From assembly GCF_016906995.1 (NCBI RefSeq), contig NZ_JAFBBD010000008.1, forward strand, positions 62,001-126,000: a stretch of DNA of 64,000 nucleotides, given 5' to 3'. The notes beneath the pieces are model-generated. The model worked only from the letters and a program-made list of their open reading frames with translations. It had not been told where the DNA came from and did not search any database. The position numbers and the translations under genes are program-made. This DNA comes from Spongiibacter marinus (GTDB taxonomy: Bacteria; Pseudomonadota; Gammaproteobacteria; Pseudomonadales; Spongiibacteraceae). This document shows positions 25,242-32,862 of the stretch, piece after piece. Each line of letters opens with the position of its first letter. Position 1 is the stretch's first letter.

Positions 25242-25739
25242 ATGATGAACAAAGGAAAATTGACCTTCTTCTGTGGGAAAATGGGGGCAGGAAAGTCCAC
25301 CAAAGCAAGCGAAATCGCACAGAAAAGCAATGCGGTATTGCTTTCAGAAGATGAATGGCTTGCGTCACTTTACCCAGATAAGATTTCGTCACTAAATAAC
25401 TATATCGAATATTCAAATCTACTTAAGCCGCAGATTAAAAAGCTTGTTCAATCCATATTATCTACGGGAACCGATGTGGTGATGGACTTTCCGGCAAATA
25501 CGCTGTCACAAAGAGATTGGTTTCGGAGTATTTTCTCCGAGATTGAGGCGCCACATAATTTGATATACATAGACCTGACAAATGCGGGTTGCTTAAAACA
25601 GATTGAAAAACGGCGCAAAGAACAGCCAGAAAGATGTGCAACAGATACACCAGATATGTTTGAGCAGGTTACAAGGTATTTTATGGCTCCTACGCCTGAG
25701 GAAGGCTTCAATACAACCACAGTTGCGCAGAGTCCATAG
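25242..25739 (+). CDS. Small P-loop ATPase/kinase-like protein (cassette gene)
   Basis: The 165-residue protein has a Walker A loop at residues 12-20 (GKMGAGKST). A strand with DVVMDFPANT near residue 80 acts as the Walker B-like region, and an RR-containing lid (IEKRRKEQPE) lies near residue 125. This is the small kinase/zeta-toxin-like fold common among integron cassettes; a phosphotransferase acting on a small molecule is possible. AGGAAG precedes tandem ATGs at 25242 and 25245. It follows the second attC-like site by 16 bases. No attC-like site was recognised after it, so it may be the eroded end of the array. Confidence 0.75.
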   Translation: MMNKGKLTFFCGKMGAGKSTKASEIAQKSNAVLLSEDEWLASLYPDKISSLNNYIEYSNLLKPQIKKLVQSILSTGTDVVMDFPANTLSQRDWFRSIFSEIEAPHNLIYIDLTNAGCLKQIEKRRKEQPERCATDTPDMFEQVTRYFMAPTPEEGFNTTTVAQSP

Positions 25740-25948
25740 TAAGCCACCGCTGCGGAAAATATACTCGTCGGGTGCCTCCTGGCGCTTCTAAATTTCTGCA
25801 GAGCGCAGCGTTTAAAAGTATATTAATTGGTTTTCAAATATTTATTCGCAACGTCGGTCATATTGCAGTGGCTGCGACCTAGGGCAATAGGCAAACCACT
25901 CCGTTAAGTGCAATTCGATCGGATCGCCTATGGGCGATAGGAGATAAA

Positions 25949-26359
25949 ATGGACGTTAAGTGTATTGCAGGGTTTGCGGCAATAACGAAAGACCCGGCAG
26001 CGAGCGCATCCCTTTATCAAGATGCTTTAGGTTTGCCATTGGAAGCGATGGATGACTATCGTTTTATGGACAGGTTTCCCGGCGCGAATCACTTTGGCGT
26101 ATGGCCGCTGGCGATGGCAGCGCAGTCCTGCTTTGGTCAGGATGAATGGCCGGCGGAGTTTGCTGAGCCTACCTCAACCATAGAGTTTGAGCTGGCCGAT
26201 GCAGCGGCGGTCGAGGCGGCCGTGTGTGAAATGAAGGAGAAAGGGCAGGCTTTTATTCATGAGGCGCGCAAGGAGCCCTGGGGGCAGACAATTGCTCGCT
26301 TTATGAGCCCTGAGGGTGTGTTAATTGGGCTTAGTTACGCCCCTTGGCTTCACGAATAA
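25949..26359 (+). CDS. VOC-superfamily (glyoxalase-like) protein
   Basis: The 136-residue protein has a beta-alpha-beta-beta-beta fold typical of glyoxalase/bleomycin-resistance proteins: ITKDPAASASLYQDALGLPLE near the N-terminus and FMSPEGVLIGLSYAPW at the C-terminus. It may bind metal, but the substrate is unknown. A small hairpin (ATCGCC/GGCGAT, 25924-25938) sits just before the ribosome site GGAG and could affect translation. It lies right of the cassette island and may be its chromosomal border. Confidence 0.8.
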   Translation: MDVKCIAGFAAITKDPAASASLYQDALGLPLEAMDDYRFMDRFPGANHFGVWPLAMAAQSCFGQDEWPAEFAEPTSTIEFELADAAAVEAAVCEMKEKGQAFIHEARKEPWGQTIARFMSPEGVLIGLSYAPWLHE

Positions 26360-26474
26360 CTTATAGTCACCACTGCCCAGCGGGTGCTGGGGCAGGGGTG
26401 GGCCGCTTGACTTTGCGAGTCTTCGCTGACTGTCTACAGGCCGGGGCATCGAACCCCGGAAGGTGTAACGACTT

Positions 26475-26780
26475 TTATCGAGCCTTGAATCGCTTTTGGC
26501 TGCGAAGCTTGAGTAGCCACGAGGACCGGTTCTTTTCTGCGTCGTGGAATACGGCGATGGTGAAGAAAAACATCAGTAAAAGTATCACGTGAGCCGCTAA
26601 ACTGATGCCAAAGTAGATGATGCTCCCTACGTACATAGCGAAACTGAAGCTCCACATAGCGGCCAGGATCGTCATGATATAAAACCGGCTAACAGGGTCT
26701 GGTATGTGTCTTAGCGGATTTCTGTTTGAGTCAAAAATGTAGGTGTAACCGTCGTATATGCGAAGTAGTAATTGTTTCAT
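26475..26780 (-). CDS. Small two-TM membrane protein
   Basis: The 101-residue protein has a basic N-terminal segment (MKQLLLRIYDGYTYIFDSN), two long hydrophobic segments (about residues 34-52 and 57-77) and a basic C-terminus (KLRSQKRFKAR). It has no recognised family. It is transcribed towards the VOC gene. A stem CCGGGG/CCCCGG at 26441-26459 lies just past its end and may help termination. Confidence 0.6.
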   Translation of the reverse strand: MKQLLLRIYDGYTYIFDSNRNPLRHIPDPVSRFYIMTILAAMWSFSFAMYVGSIIYFGISLAAHVILLLMFFFTIAVFHDAEKNRSSWLLKLRSQKRFKAR

Positions 26781-27005
26781 GGCGGATGCTCTTATTGTGA
26801 TTTATGGTAAGAGCTTTACGGTTCGTGGTTGCCTTTGGATTCGAGCCCATCTGCGCGACGCACCGGCTTTAGGCAGCGTAGCCGGAGGCGTAGAGGTATC
26901 TAGCGCTATTTTTCGAAAGGCTTGCACCGCGCATATCGGATAACGGCTATCAGGCGAGAGCCTTTTTTTGTTAGCAGCCTGACTACGACAGGAGCACTGA
27001 TTACT

Positions 27006-27386
27006 ATGAGCAAAGTCTTTGTACTTGCCACGGCCTTGATTTTCTTTGTATACGGCCTGCTGTTCTTTGCCATGCCACTAGAGACCTTTGGCTTTGTTGT
27101 TGATGGCTCGGTGACATCCAGTTCTGCGGTTATCGATTTGCGAGCGACCTACGGCGGCATGTCGGCAGCAGTGGGGGTGATCTTGTTGCTGCTGGCCAGC
27201 AACGTAAACACTCTGCGGGTTGCTGTGGTTAGCGTTTTTTTGTTGATGTTTGGCATGGCGTTTGGACGCTCTTTGGGCATATATCTTGATGGCGGTGCAA
27301 ACGCTTATATGTACGGCTATCTCATTTTGGAGTTGGCAGCATGCGCAATTGCGCTGCTGTTAATGAGAATTGATGCAGGAAAATAG
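27006..27386 (+). CDS. DUF4345-like membrane protein
   Basis: The 126-residue protein has four predicted membrane segments and the family feel of DUF4345: DLRATYGGMSAAVG near residue 40 and GRSLGIYLDGG near 85. The start is taken at 27006 (MSKVFVLATALIFF) rather than an upstream in-frame start that adds a polar tail. It may form an operon with the next two small genes. Its function is unknown. Confidence 0.7.
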   Translation: MSKVFVLATALIFFVYGLLFFAMPLETFGFVVDGSVTSSSAVIDLRATYGGMSAAVGVILLLLASNVNTLRVAVVSVFLLMFGMAFGRSLGIYLDGGANAYMYGYLILELAACAIALLLMRIDAGK

Positions 27387-27433
27387 CGGCAGTTGTCCGC
27401 TGTTTACAGGCCATTAGCGATGTGGAGGAATCT

Positions 27434-27742
27434 ATGAGCCACTATACATTTGCCACGCTAGCATTAACGGATTTTGCCTGGACAGAGCGTTACCAGGTTG
27501 AGGTGCCAAAGATCATTGAGCAGTACAACGGGAGGATATTGGCCCGCACAACGAATGTAGAGGTTGTTGAAGGTGACGCTCCGCAGCCGCACGTGGTGTT
27601 GTTAGTAGAGTTCCCTAGCCGGGAACACAGCGAACGCTTTTACAACAGCCCCGAATACAAGCCGTATTTACAGGCGAGACAAAGCGGGGCGAAGGCAAAT
27701 CTATTCAGCTTTTCGGGCGAGGACACGATAGCAACGTCGTAA
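27434..27742 (+). CDS. DUF1330-family protein
   Basis: The 102-residue protein has a ferredoxin-like alpha-beta barrel sequence: YQVEVPKIIEQYNGRILART, then HVVLLVEFPSREHSERFYNSPEYKPY, the DUF1330 hallmark. The start at 27434 has GGAGG upstream. Its biochemical role is unknown; relatives are small dimeric cytoplasmic proteins. Confidence 0.82.
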   Translation: MSHYTFATLALTDFAWTERYQVEVPKIIEQYNGRILARTTNVEVVEGDAPQPHVVLLVEFPSREHSERFYNSPEYKPYLQARQSGAKANLFSFSGEDTIATS

Positions 27743-27782
27743 TACACTGGCTCGCTAAAAATAGAAATAGTCAGGGGGCGTG

Positions 27783-28121
27783 ATGACAGAGTCTGTTTTC
27801 AGGGGGCTGCTGGTTTTGGCTGCGGTATTTTTCACCGTGTTCTTCTCTGCGGTGGTTGTGCCGCCGTTGTTGGAAAACCCGGATATTATCGGCGCGTTCG
27901 CGGCGGGTTTTGTAAACCCATTTTCAACGGGCTACTCAACCGATGTATTGGTGTGTTGGGCGGTGTTGGCGGTCTGGGTGGTTTTTGAGGCCAGGCAATA
28001 CGGCGTTCGGCATGGTTGGGTGTGTTTGCTTGTTGGCGTGGTGCCAGGTGTCGCGGTGGGATTTGCCGGGTATCTACTGCTGCGTGCCAGGCAGGTGAGG
28101 CAGCAGGCGAATGAAGCTTGA
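27783..28121 (+). CDS. DUF2834-like small membrane protein
   Basis: The product has about 112 residues and three membrane segments. The stretch FVNPFSTGYSTDVLVCWAVLAVW with a following EARQYGVRHGW is typical of DUF2834. GTG at 27780 and ATG at 27783 are both possible starts; AGGGGG lies before them. The function is unknown. Confidence 0.68.
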   Translation: MTESVFRGLLVLAAVFFTVFFSAVVVPPLLENPDIIGAFAAGFVNPFSTGYSTDVLVCWAVLAVWVVFEARQYGVRHGWVCLLVGVVPGVAVGFAGYLLLRARQVRQQANEA

Positions 28122-28160
28122 CGCTTACCGATAGCCCCCGATAGCGGGGGCGAGCACGTG

Positions 28161-28661
28161 TTAATAGGCGCCTTCGCTGTAAATCAATTCATAGCTGTGG
28201 CTGTAAATTTCTAGAATATTGCCGAAGGGGTCTTCCATGTAGATCATCCGGTAGGGCTTTTCTCCGGGATAGTAATAGCGGGGTTTTTCCATACGTTTTT
28301 TGCCCCCGGCAGCGACGATACGTTCCGCGAGTTCCTCTACGTTCGGGTCTTGGACGCAAAAATGGAATACGCCGGTTTTCCAGTATTCAAAGTTATTGTC
28401 GGGGTTGCTTTGGTTATTGAATTGAAACAGCTCCACGCCAATGCGGTCGCCCGTTGACAGATGGGCAATGCGGAAGCAGCCCCAACCTGCGCCAAATACG
28501 TCTGTGCACATTTCTCCAATGGCGCTCTCGTCTTCCACAATCTCGGTCGGCGCCATAATCAAATACCAGCCCATCACTTCGGTGTAGAAGCTAACGGCCT
28601 CATCGAGATTGGGTACGGAAATGCCAATATGCGAAAAATTGCGTGGGTAAACCTGCTTCAT
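28161..28661 (-). CDS. VOC-family dioxygenase/isomerase-like protein
   Basis: The 166-residue product has two VOC modules. NFSHIGISVPNLDEAVSFYTEVMGW at the N-terminus and FHFCVQD...YMEDPFGNILEIYSH at the C-terminus give the paired metal ligands (His, Glu) of this family. The start at 28661 is preferred since an upstream in-frame start adds a non-homologous tail. It is divergent from a LysR regulator, its probable controller, with a palindrome between them. The substrate is unknown. Confidence 0.85.
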   Translation of the reverse strand: MKQVYPRNFSHIGISVPNLDEAVSFYTEVMGWYLIMAPTEIVEDESAIGEMCTDVFGAGWGCFRIAHLSTGDRIGVELFQFNNQSNPDNNFEYWKTGVFHFCVQDPNVEELAERIVAAGGKKRMEKPRYYYPGEKPYRMIYMEDPFGNILEIYSHSYELIYSEGAY

Positions 28662-28725
28662 CTTTCCTGCTCCTAGTGGTGAACAACGAGGGCAGATTAC
28701 ATAGTGAAAATAATAACGTAAAATT

Positions 28726-28746
28726 ATCATTCGTCATTTGAATGAT
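28726..28746. promoter_or_regulatory. Palindrome in the LysR/VOC divergent promoter
   Basis: ATCATTC (28726-28732) and GAATGAT (28740-28746) form a perfect 7-bp inverted repeat with a 7-base spacer. It is AT-rich and starts 32 bases before the LysR gene. Its size fits the T-N11-A site of LysR-type regulators. Confidence 0.6.
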
Positions 28747-28757
28747 TAATAAATGTA

Positions 28758-29627
28758 ATGATAAATGCAGTGTGGTTACGCAGTTTTTGCACGCTGGTTG
28801 ACGTGGGCCATTTCACGCGCACGGCTCAGCAGCTGCATATGACGCAGTCTGGTGTTAGCCAGCATATTCGCAAGTTGGAAGAGCAGCTGGGAGTGGAATT
28901 GCTGGTGAGAGAGGGCAAGCAGTTTCGGTTATCGCCGGCAGGGGAGCGCCTTTATGCCGAGGCCCAGGGGATTTTACTGTCGCTGGCGAACTTGGAGCAT
29001 GCGGTCAGTGAAGACCCGCCCTTCGAGGGGCGGGTTCGCGTGATGTCGCCGGGTAGTGTTGGCTTAAAGCTTTACCCCAAACTTTTGGCGCTGCAGCGCC
29101 AACACCCTAAGCTTATTATTGAGTATCGCTTTGCGCCCAACTCAGAAGTAGAGCAAGCACTTGCCGAGGCGAAGATTGATATCGGCCTTATGAGCGCCAG
29201 GCCGACCACTGCCGAACTGAGCGCCAGACCAGTGACTGAAGAGCCGTTATTGCTGGTCACGCCAGCCTCGCTTAAGAAACCGAATTGGCAGTCGCTGCTT
29301 GCCCTCGGTTTTATTGATCACCCCGATGGAAGCCATCACGCGAACTTACTGCTCGGCGCTAATTTTCCCGAGTTCCAGCACTGTGGTCAGTTTGAGCGAA
29401 GGGGGTTTTCTAATCAAATTGGCCTGATTTTAGAGCCGGTGAGTATGGGCCTGGGGTTTACTGTTTTACCAGCGTATGCGGTTGAAGCCTTCCATAACCA
29501 GAAGAAGATTCGCATTCACCGCCTTGCCCAGCCCGTCAGCGAAAGTCTATACCTATGCGTGCCACGGCGTGGTGCACTGGCCCGCCGAACGGAAACGGTC
29601 ATAGCGGAAGCGGAGCGCTGGCTGTAA
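28758..29627 (+). CDS. LysR-family transcriptional regulator
   Basis: The 289-residue protein has a winged HTH at residues 5-60 (FTRTAQQLHMTQSGVSQHIRKLE) and a LysR substrate-binding domain (GRVRVMSPGSVGLKLYP onwards). It is divergent from the VOC gene at 28161, the usual arrangement for a LysR regulator and its target. The effector is unknown. Confidence 0.93.
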   Translation: MINAVWLRSFCTLVDVGHFTRTAQQLHMTQSGVSQHIRKLEEQLGVELLVREGKQFRLSPAGERLYAEAQGILLSLANLEHAVSEDPPFEGRVRVMSPGSVGLKLYPKLLALQRQHPKLIIEYRFAPNSEVEQALAEAKIDIGLMSARPTTAELSARPVTEEPLLLVTPASLKKPNWQSLLALGFIDHPDGSHHANLLLGANFPEFQHCGQFERRGFSNQIGLILEPVSMGLGFTVLPAYAVEAFHNQKKIRIHRLAQPVSESLYLCVPRRGALARRTETVIAEAERWL

Positions 29628-29698
29628 AACGGCGATAACTATCTTATTGCGCTCTTGCCGTGCTGAAGGTGATGGCGATGGCGTTACGGAGGTTGCTT

Positions 29699-30142
29699 AT
29701 GTTTCGGAAGATTTTCTATTCCACGCACATTGATATTAATGCTGATGCGGACGATGTGTTTGCAGTGATAGCCGATTTTGATGGTTACCACCGCTGGAAT
29801 CCGTGGTTGATTCAGGCGCAGGGCCAGTGTCGCGAGGGCGAAATTGCCGATGTAACTGTTCGCTTGGGCGCCAAGACCATGAAAGTGAAACACAAGGTGC
29901 TGGAAGTGGTTCCCGGAAAGCGTTTGCGCTGGTGCGATATGGGGTGGTTCACCCTGTTCGCTTACGGTGAGCGCAGCCGCTCGATAGAAGCGTTGCCCGG
30001 CGGAGGCGTGCGTTATAGAAATGAGCTGCTGATAACAGGGCCACTGCGCGCACTGGCCGATATGTTTACCGGTAAGGCAGTGCGCGAGGGCATGGCGGCC
30101 GAGCATCTCGCCTTGAAGCAGTTTGTTGAAGCCGCTGCTTGA
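29699..30142 (+). CDS. SRPBCC-family (START-like) protein
   Basis: The 147-residue protein has the polyketide cyclase/dehydrase fold: DADDVFAVIADFDGYHRWNPWLIQAQG near the start, then VVPGKRLRWCDMG and a long C-terminal helix ending LKQFVEAAA. Such proteins bind hydrophobic ligands in a helix-grip pocket. The ATG at 29699 has ACGGAGG upstream. No partner is evident. Confidence 0.82.
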   Translation: MFRKIFYSTHIDINADADDVFAVIADFDGYHRWNPWLIQAQGQCREGEIADVTVRLGAKTMKVKHKVLEVVPGKRLRWCDMGWFTLFAYGERSRSIEALPGGGVRYRNELLITGPLRALADMFTGKAVREGMAAEHLALKQFVEAAA

Positions 30143-30184
30143 GCGGCATCGTCAACGGCAACACGGCGTAGCGGGAAGGGCGTG

Positions 30185-31249
30185 TCAGCTCGCGGCAGGG
30201 GACAGCGCAGCGTGTTGAAGGTGGTGATAGAACTGCGCCGAGTGAGTAATCACTTGCGTGATATCCGGCGTTTTAATGCCCTGTTGCTGCATGAATTGCT
30301 GAGTGTCTCGGGTATCGAAACGGGTGGTCTGGATAAAATTGAGTGCCTCTGGTGAGGTGTTCATTACCGTGGGCATGCCGGGAATGCGCAGCAGCCATGC
30401 CAGTAGGCGCAGGGGTAAGTGACGTTTAGGCGCAGTCATGTCGAGCGCCTGCGCGGCAATTGCCAGTGTGCCTCGCAGGTTTGGCGTATTGGCATCCAGG
30501 GCCAGCAATCGCCCGGGGGCATTTTCGCTGGTCGTGGCATGGGCAATCAGCGTTGCCAATACATCAACAGCGACCACCGGCAGCCAATGTTCGGGGCTGC
30601 CCGGCACCATGGCCAGGCGCCCATGAGCCAGGTTATCCAGCAAATTAAACAGCGGCTGCTGAGCATCCAACATGCCGGTTTGGCTATGGCCCGCAACAGT
30701 GGCGGGTTGCACTTCGACAAGATCCATATCGTTGGCTTGTGCAAAAGCGCGAACGCGGAACGCCGCTTCCAGCTTGCTGGCCTCGTAGGCGCCGGCGCGG
30801 CGGTATACCCTGCGCCAGTCGGTGCGCTCGGGATCGGTTGGGTGGATGCCGAGACGGTTTAGGTGTTGGTGATTTTCCAGCATAAAACCGCTGATAAAAA
30901 CCAATCGGCACTGATGTTGCCGCGCCAGTTCGGCCGCCGCCAGGCTGCCGCCTACATTGCTGTTGTGGGCGGTGTTGGGGGCTAACTTCCAGGCGAAGCG
31001 GGCGGCGAGATGGATGACGGCGTCTAGCGTGGGCAGCGAGTCTTTAATTCCCAGCTTCGGCCGCTCCAGATCGCCAGCGACCGCCCGGATGTGGGCGCCG
31101 TTGCCACCCAGTGCATCGACCTGCTGGCGAAGTAAGGGCAGTTGTTGCTCGGGTTGGCGCAGCACCGCGATAAGGGTTTGGTTTTTCGATAATTCAGCGC
31201 AGACGTGGCGGCCAATAAAACCCGTGGCGCCGGTAATCAGTATGGTCAT
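30185..31249 (-). CDS. NAD-dependent epimerase/dehydratase (extended SDR)
   Basis: The 354-residue extended SDR has the N-terminal loop TGATGFIGRHV, VIHLAARFAW near residue 75 and the active-site YEASKLEAAF near 155. Relatives include dihydroflavonol-reductase-like and 3-beta-HSD-like enzymes. It is divergent from a MerR regulator with a perfect palindrome between, so it is probably MerR controlled. The substrate is unknown. Confidence 0.85.
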   Translation of the reverse strand: MTILITGATGFIGRHVCAELSKNQTLIAVLRQPEQQLPLLRQQVDALGGNGAHIRAVAGDLERPKLGIKDSLPTLDAVIHLAARFAWKLAPNTAHNSNVGGSLAAAELARQHQCRLVFISGFMLENHQHLNRLGIHPTDPERTDWRRVYRRAGAYEASKLEAAFRVRAFAQANDMDLVEVQPATVAGHSQTGMLDAQQPLFNLLDNLAHGRLAMVPGSPEHWLPVVAVDVLATLIAHATTSENAPGRLLALDANTPNLRGTLAIAAQALDMTAPKRHLPLRLLAWLLRIPGMPTVMNTSPEALNFIQTTRFDTRDTQQFMQQQGIKTPDITQVITHSAQFYHHLQHAALSPAAS

Positions 31250-31289
31250 GGTATTGCTCCTTGCTAGACGGTGAAGCTACCCTAAGGTG

Positions 31290-31303
31290 TAGAGTGCACT
31301 CTA
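31290..31303. promoter_or_regulatory. Perfect 14-bp palindrome, MerR operator
   Basis: TAGAGTGCACTCTA is a perfect palindrome in the short divergent promoter between the epimerase gene and the MerR gene. MerR-family activators bind such dyads within an overlong promoter spacer. Confidence 0.75.
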
Positions 31304-31330
31304 ATGTCAAACCCTGTTGTGGAGAGGTAG

Positions 31331-31696
31331 ATGCGAATAGCCGAGCTGGAGCAGCGCACCGGTGTTAGCCGTCATACGCTGCGCTATTACGAGAAGGCGG
31401 GCCTGTTAAAAGAAGTGCAACGGCGCGGCAACAACTACCGCGACTACCCGGAAAAAGCCGTGGCGCGGGTGGCGATGGTTCGCCAACTGAAGGAGCTGGG
31501 GTTCTCACTCGCCGAGATTTCCGATGTGCTGGACGCGCTGCGCAGTGACCGTATCGACTGTGAGCAGGGCGCGTTGTTGATGGCGGAGAAAAAAGCCGCG
31601 GTGGATGCCAAGATTCGCGAGCTAAAGCAGGTGAGTCGTATGCTCGACCGGGAGCAACAACGCTTACTCGCCAGCGCAGCGGCGGCCCGGGCTTAG
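31331..31696 (+). CDS. MerR-family transcriptional regulator
   Basis: The 121-residue protein has an N-terminal MerR winged helix (IAELEQRTGVSRHTLRYYEKAGLL) and a dimerisation coiled coil (about residues 75-115). No metal-binding cysteine cluster is seen; the only cysteine is in DRIDCEQGA. It is therefore more likely to sense an organic compound or redox state than a metal. GAGAGG precedes the ATG. It overlaps the convergent AraC gene by four bases. Confidence 0.92.
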   Translation: MRIAELEQRTGVSRHTLRYYEKAGLLKEVQRRGNNYRDYPEKAVARVAMVRQLKELGFSLAEISDVLDALRSDRIDCEQGALLMAEKKAAVDAKIRELKQVSRMLDREQQRLLASAAAARA

Positions 31697-32697
31697 TGGT
31701 CTTGCTTGCGGTAACTGAGGGGGCTGAGCCCCGTCCAGTGTTTGAAGGCGCGGGAAAAGGCACCCGGTTCGGCAAAACCCAGTTTTGTAGAAATATCGCT
31801 AACGCTGAGATTTTGCCGGGTGAGCATCACAATGGCCTGGTCGCGGCGCAGGTTGTCTTTAATTTTTTGGTAGGAGCTGCCCTCACTTTTTAACTTGCGA
31901 CACAGGGTGTAGGAGGTCATATGCAGCTGCTCTGACACCCATTCCAAGTTGGGTAGACGCGACTCTTCCTGGGCTTCGAGAAGCTGGCGCACACGGGTGC
32001 TGAGGCTGTTGTCTTCGTCGGTCCAGATCAGCAGGTCGCGGGGGGAACTCAGAACAAATTCATCGACCTCTTCCTTGCTGCGGCATACCGGCATGCTCAG
32101 GTAGTTTTTGCTGAAGAACAGGCTGTTTCGCTCGCGCTCAAAGTGGCATTCGCAGGGGAAAATAAAGCGATACTCGTCAAAATGCGCAGGCAGGGCATGT
32201 TTAAAATTGGCGTGGCTGAGGACGATTTTTCGGCCGATCATCCAGCCTACCAAGCGGTGCCAAACCAGTAGTAACCATTCAACCAGAAAGTTATCGGGGT
32301 CGAGTTCGGGGCGCAGGTGGTTGAGGCTCAGTTCCACTTCGTCGCCGCTGTGTCGCAACTCGATACGGACATCGTCGGAAAATAGACTGTAGGCGCGAAT
32401 GCTCTGTCTGAGCACTTCCTCAAGGTTGTCGGCGTGAACAACCAGGGCGCTCATCAAGTGAAAGTGGCCGACGCGGCAGGGCAGGGTACTGCGCCCCATA
32501 AACTCGTCATCAAGGACCTTCCAGCACAGTCTAAACAGGCGAATAAATTGGTCGGTAGGCACGCGGGCTTTTGGCTGGCGCACCAGCTGAGGGTCGATGC
32601 CGCGCTGTTGCAGCAGGGCGTCGGTATCCAGCCCCTGCTGTTCTAAACCCCACAGGATCGCGCGGGCATAGTGTGACGAAAAGGTGAGATTTTTCAT
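31693..32697 (-). CDS. AraC-family regulator (OruR/ArgR-like)
   Basis: The product of about 334 residues has an N-terminal sensing domain of the Arabinose-binding_AraC-like (DUF4123-type) architecture and a C-terminal double HTH: WVSEQLHMTSYTLCRKLKSEG, then ISTKLGFAEPGAFSRAFKHWTG. The ATG at 32697 is preferred to an upstream TTG at 32733. It is divergent from the acyl-CoA synthetase at 32863, the likely target. Its closest parallel in this window is the AraC gene at 47277. Confidence 0.9.
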   Translation of the reverse strand: MKNLTFSSHYARAILWGLEQQGLDTDALLQQRGIDPQLVRQPKARVPTDQFIRLFRLCWKVLDDEFMGRSTLPCRVGHFHLMSALVVHADNLEEVLRQSIRAYSLFSDDVRIELRHSGDEVELSLNHLRPELDPDNFLVEWLLLVWHRLVGWMIGRKIVLSHANFKHALPAHFDEYRFIFPCECHFERERNSLFFSKNYLSMPVCRSKEEVDEFVLSSPRDLLIWTDEDNSLSTRVRQLLEAQEESRLPNLEWVSEQLHMTSYTLCRKLKSEGSSYQKIKDNLRRDQAIVMLTRQNLSVSDISTKLGFAEPGAFSRAFKHWTGLSPLSYRKQDH

Positions 32698-32862
32698 CAA
32701 ATGGCGGCCGTCCTGTGCTGCAAAACTTGTCAAATTATCTGCTGGAACATGTCATTCTGTTCGGGCGGTGCATTGCCTAAGCTGAGTTTTTTCTTCGCGG
32801 TCTGGCGCGTTGGCGCTAGCACACAATAGTTATAAAACACGCATTAACAAACGGGCAGGAAC

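Noticed and set aside
25911-25920. GTTAAGT, a match to the attC right core, before the VOC gene
   Set aside because: No RYYYAAC left core or paired inner arms were found upstream, so a third attC site is not supported.
26441-26459. CCGGGG-CATCGAA-CCCCGG hairpin resembling a tRNA T arm on the minus strand
   Set aside because: No matching acceptor, D or anticodon arms lie at the right distances. It is more likely a hairpin after the small membrane-protein gene.
26941-26975. GGCT...AGCC stem followed by seven T before the DUF4345 gene
   Set aside because: Only four base pairs support the stem and no gene ends just upstream, so a terminator was not listed.
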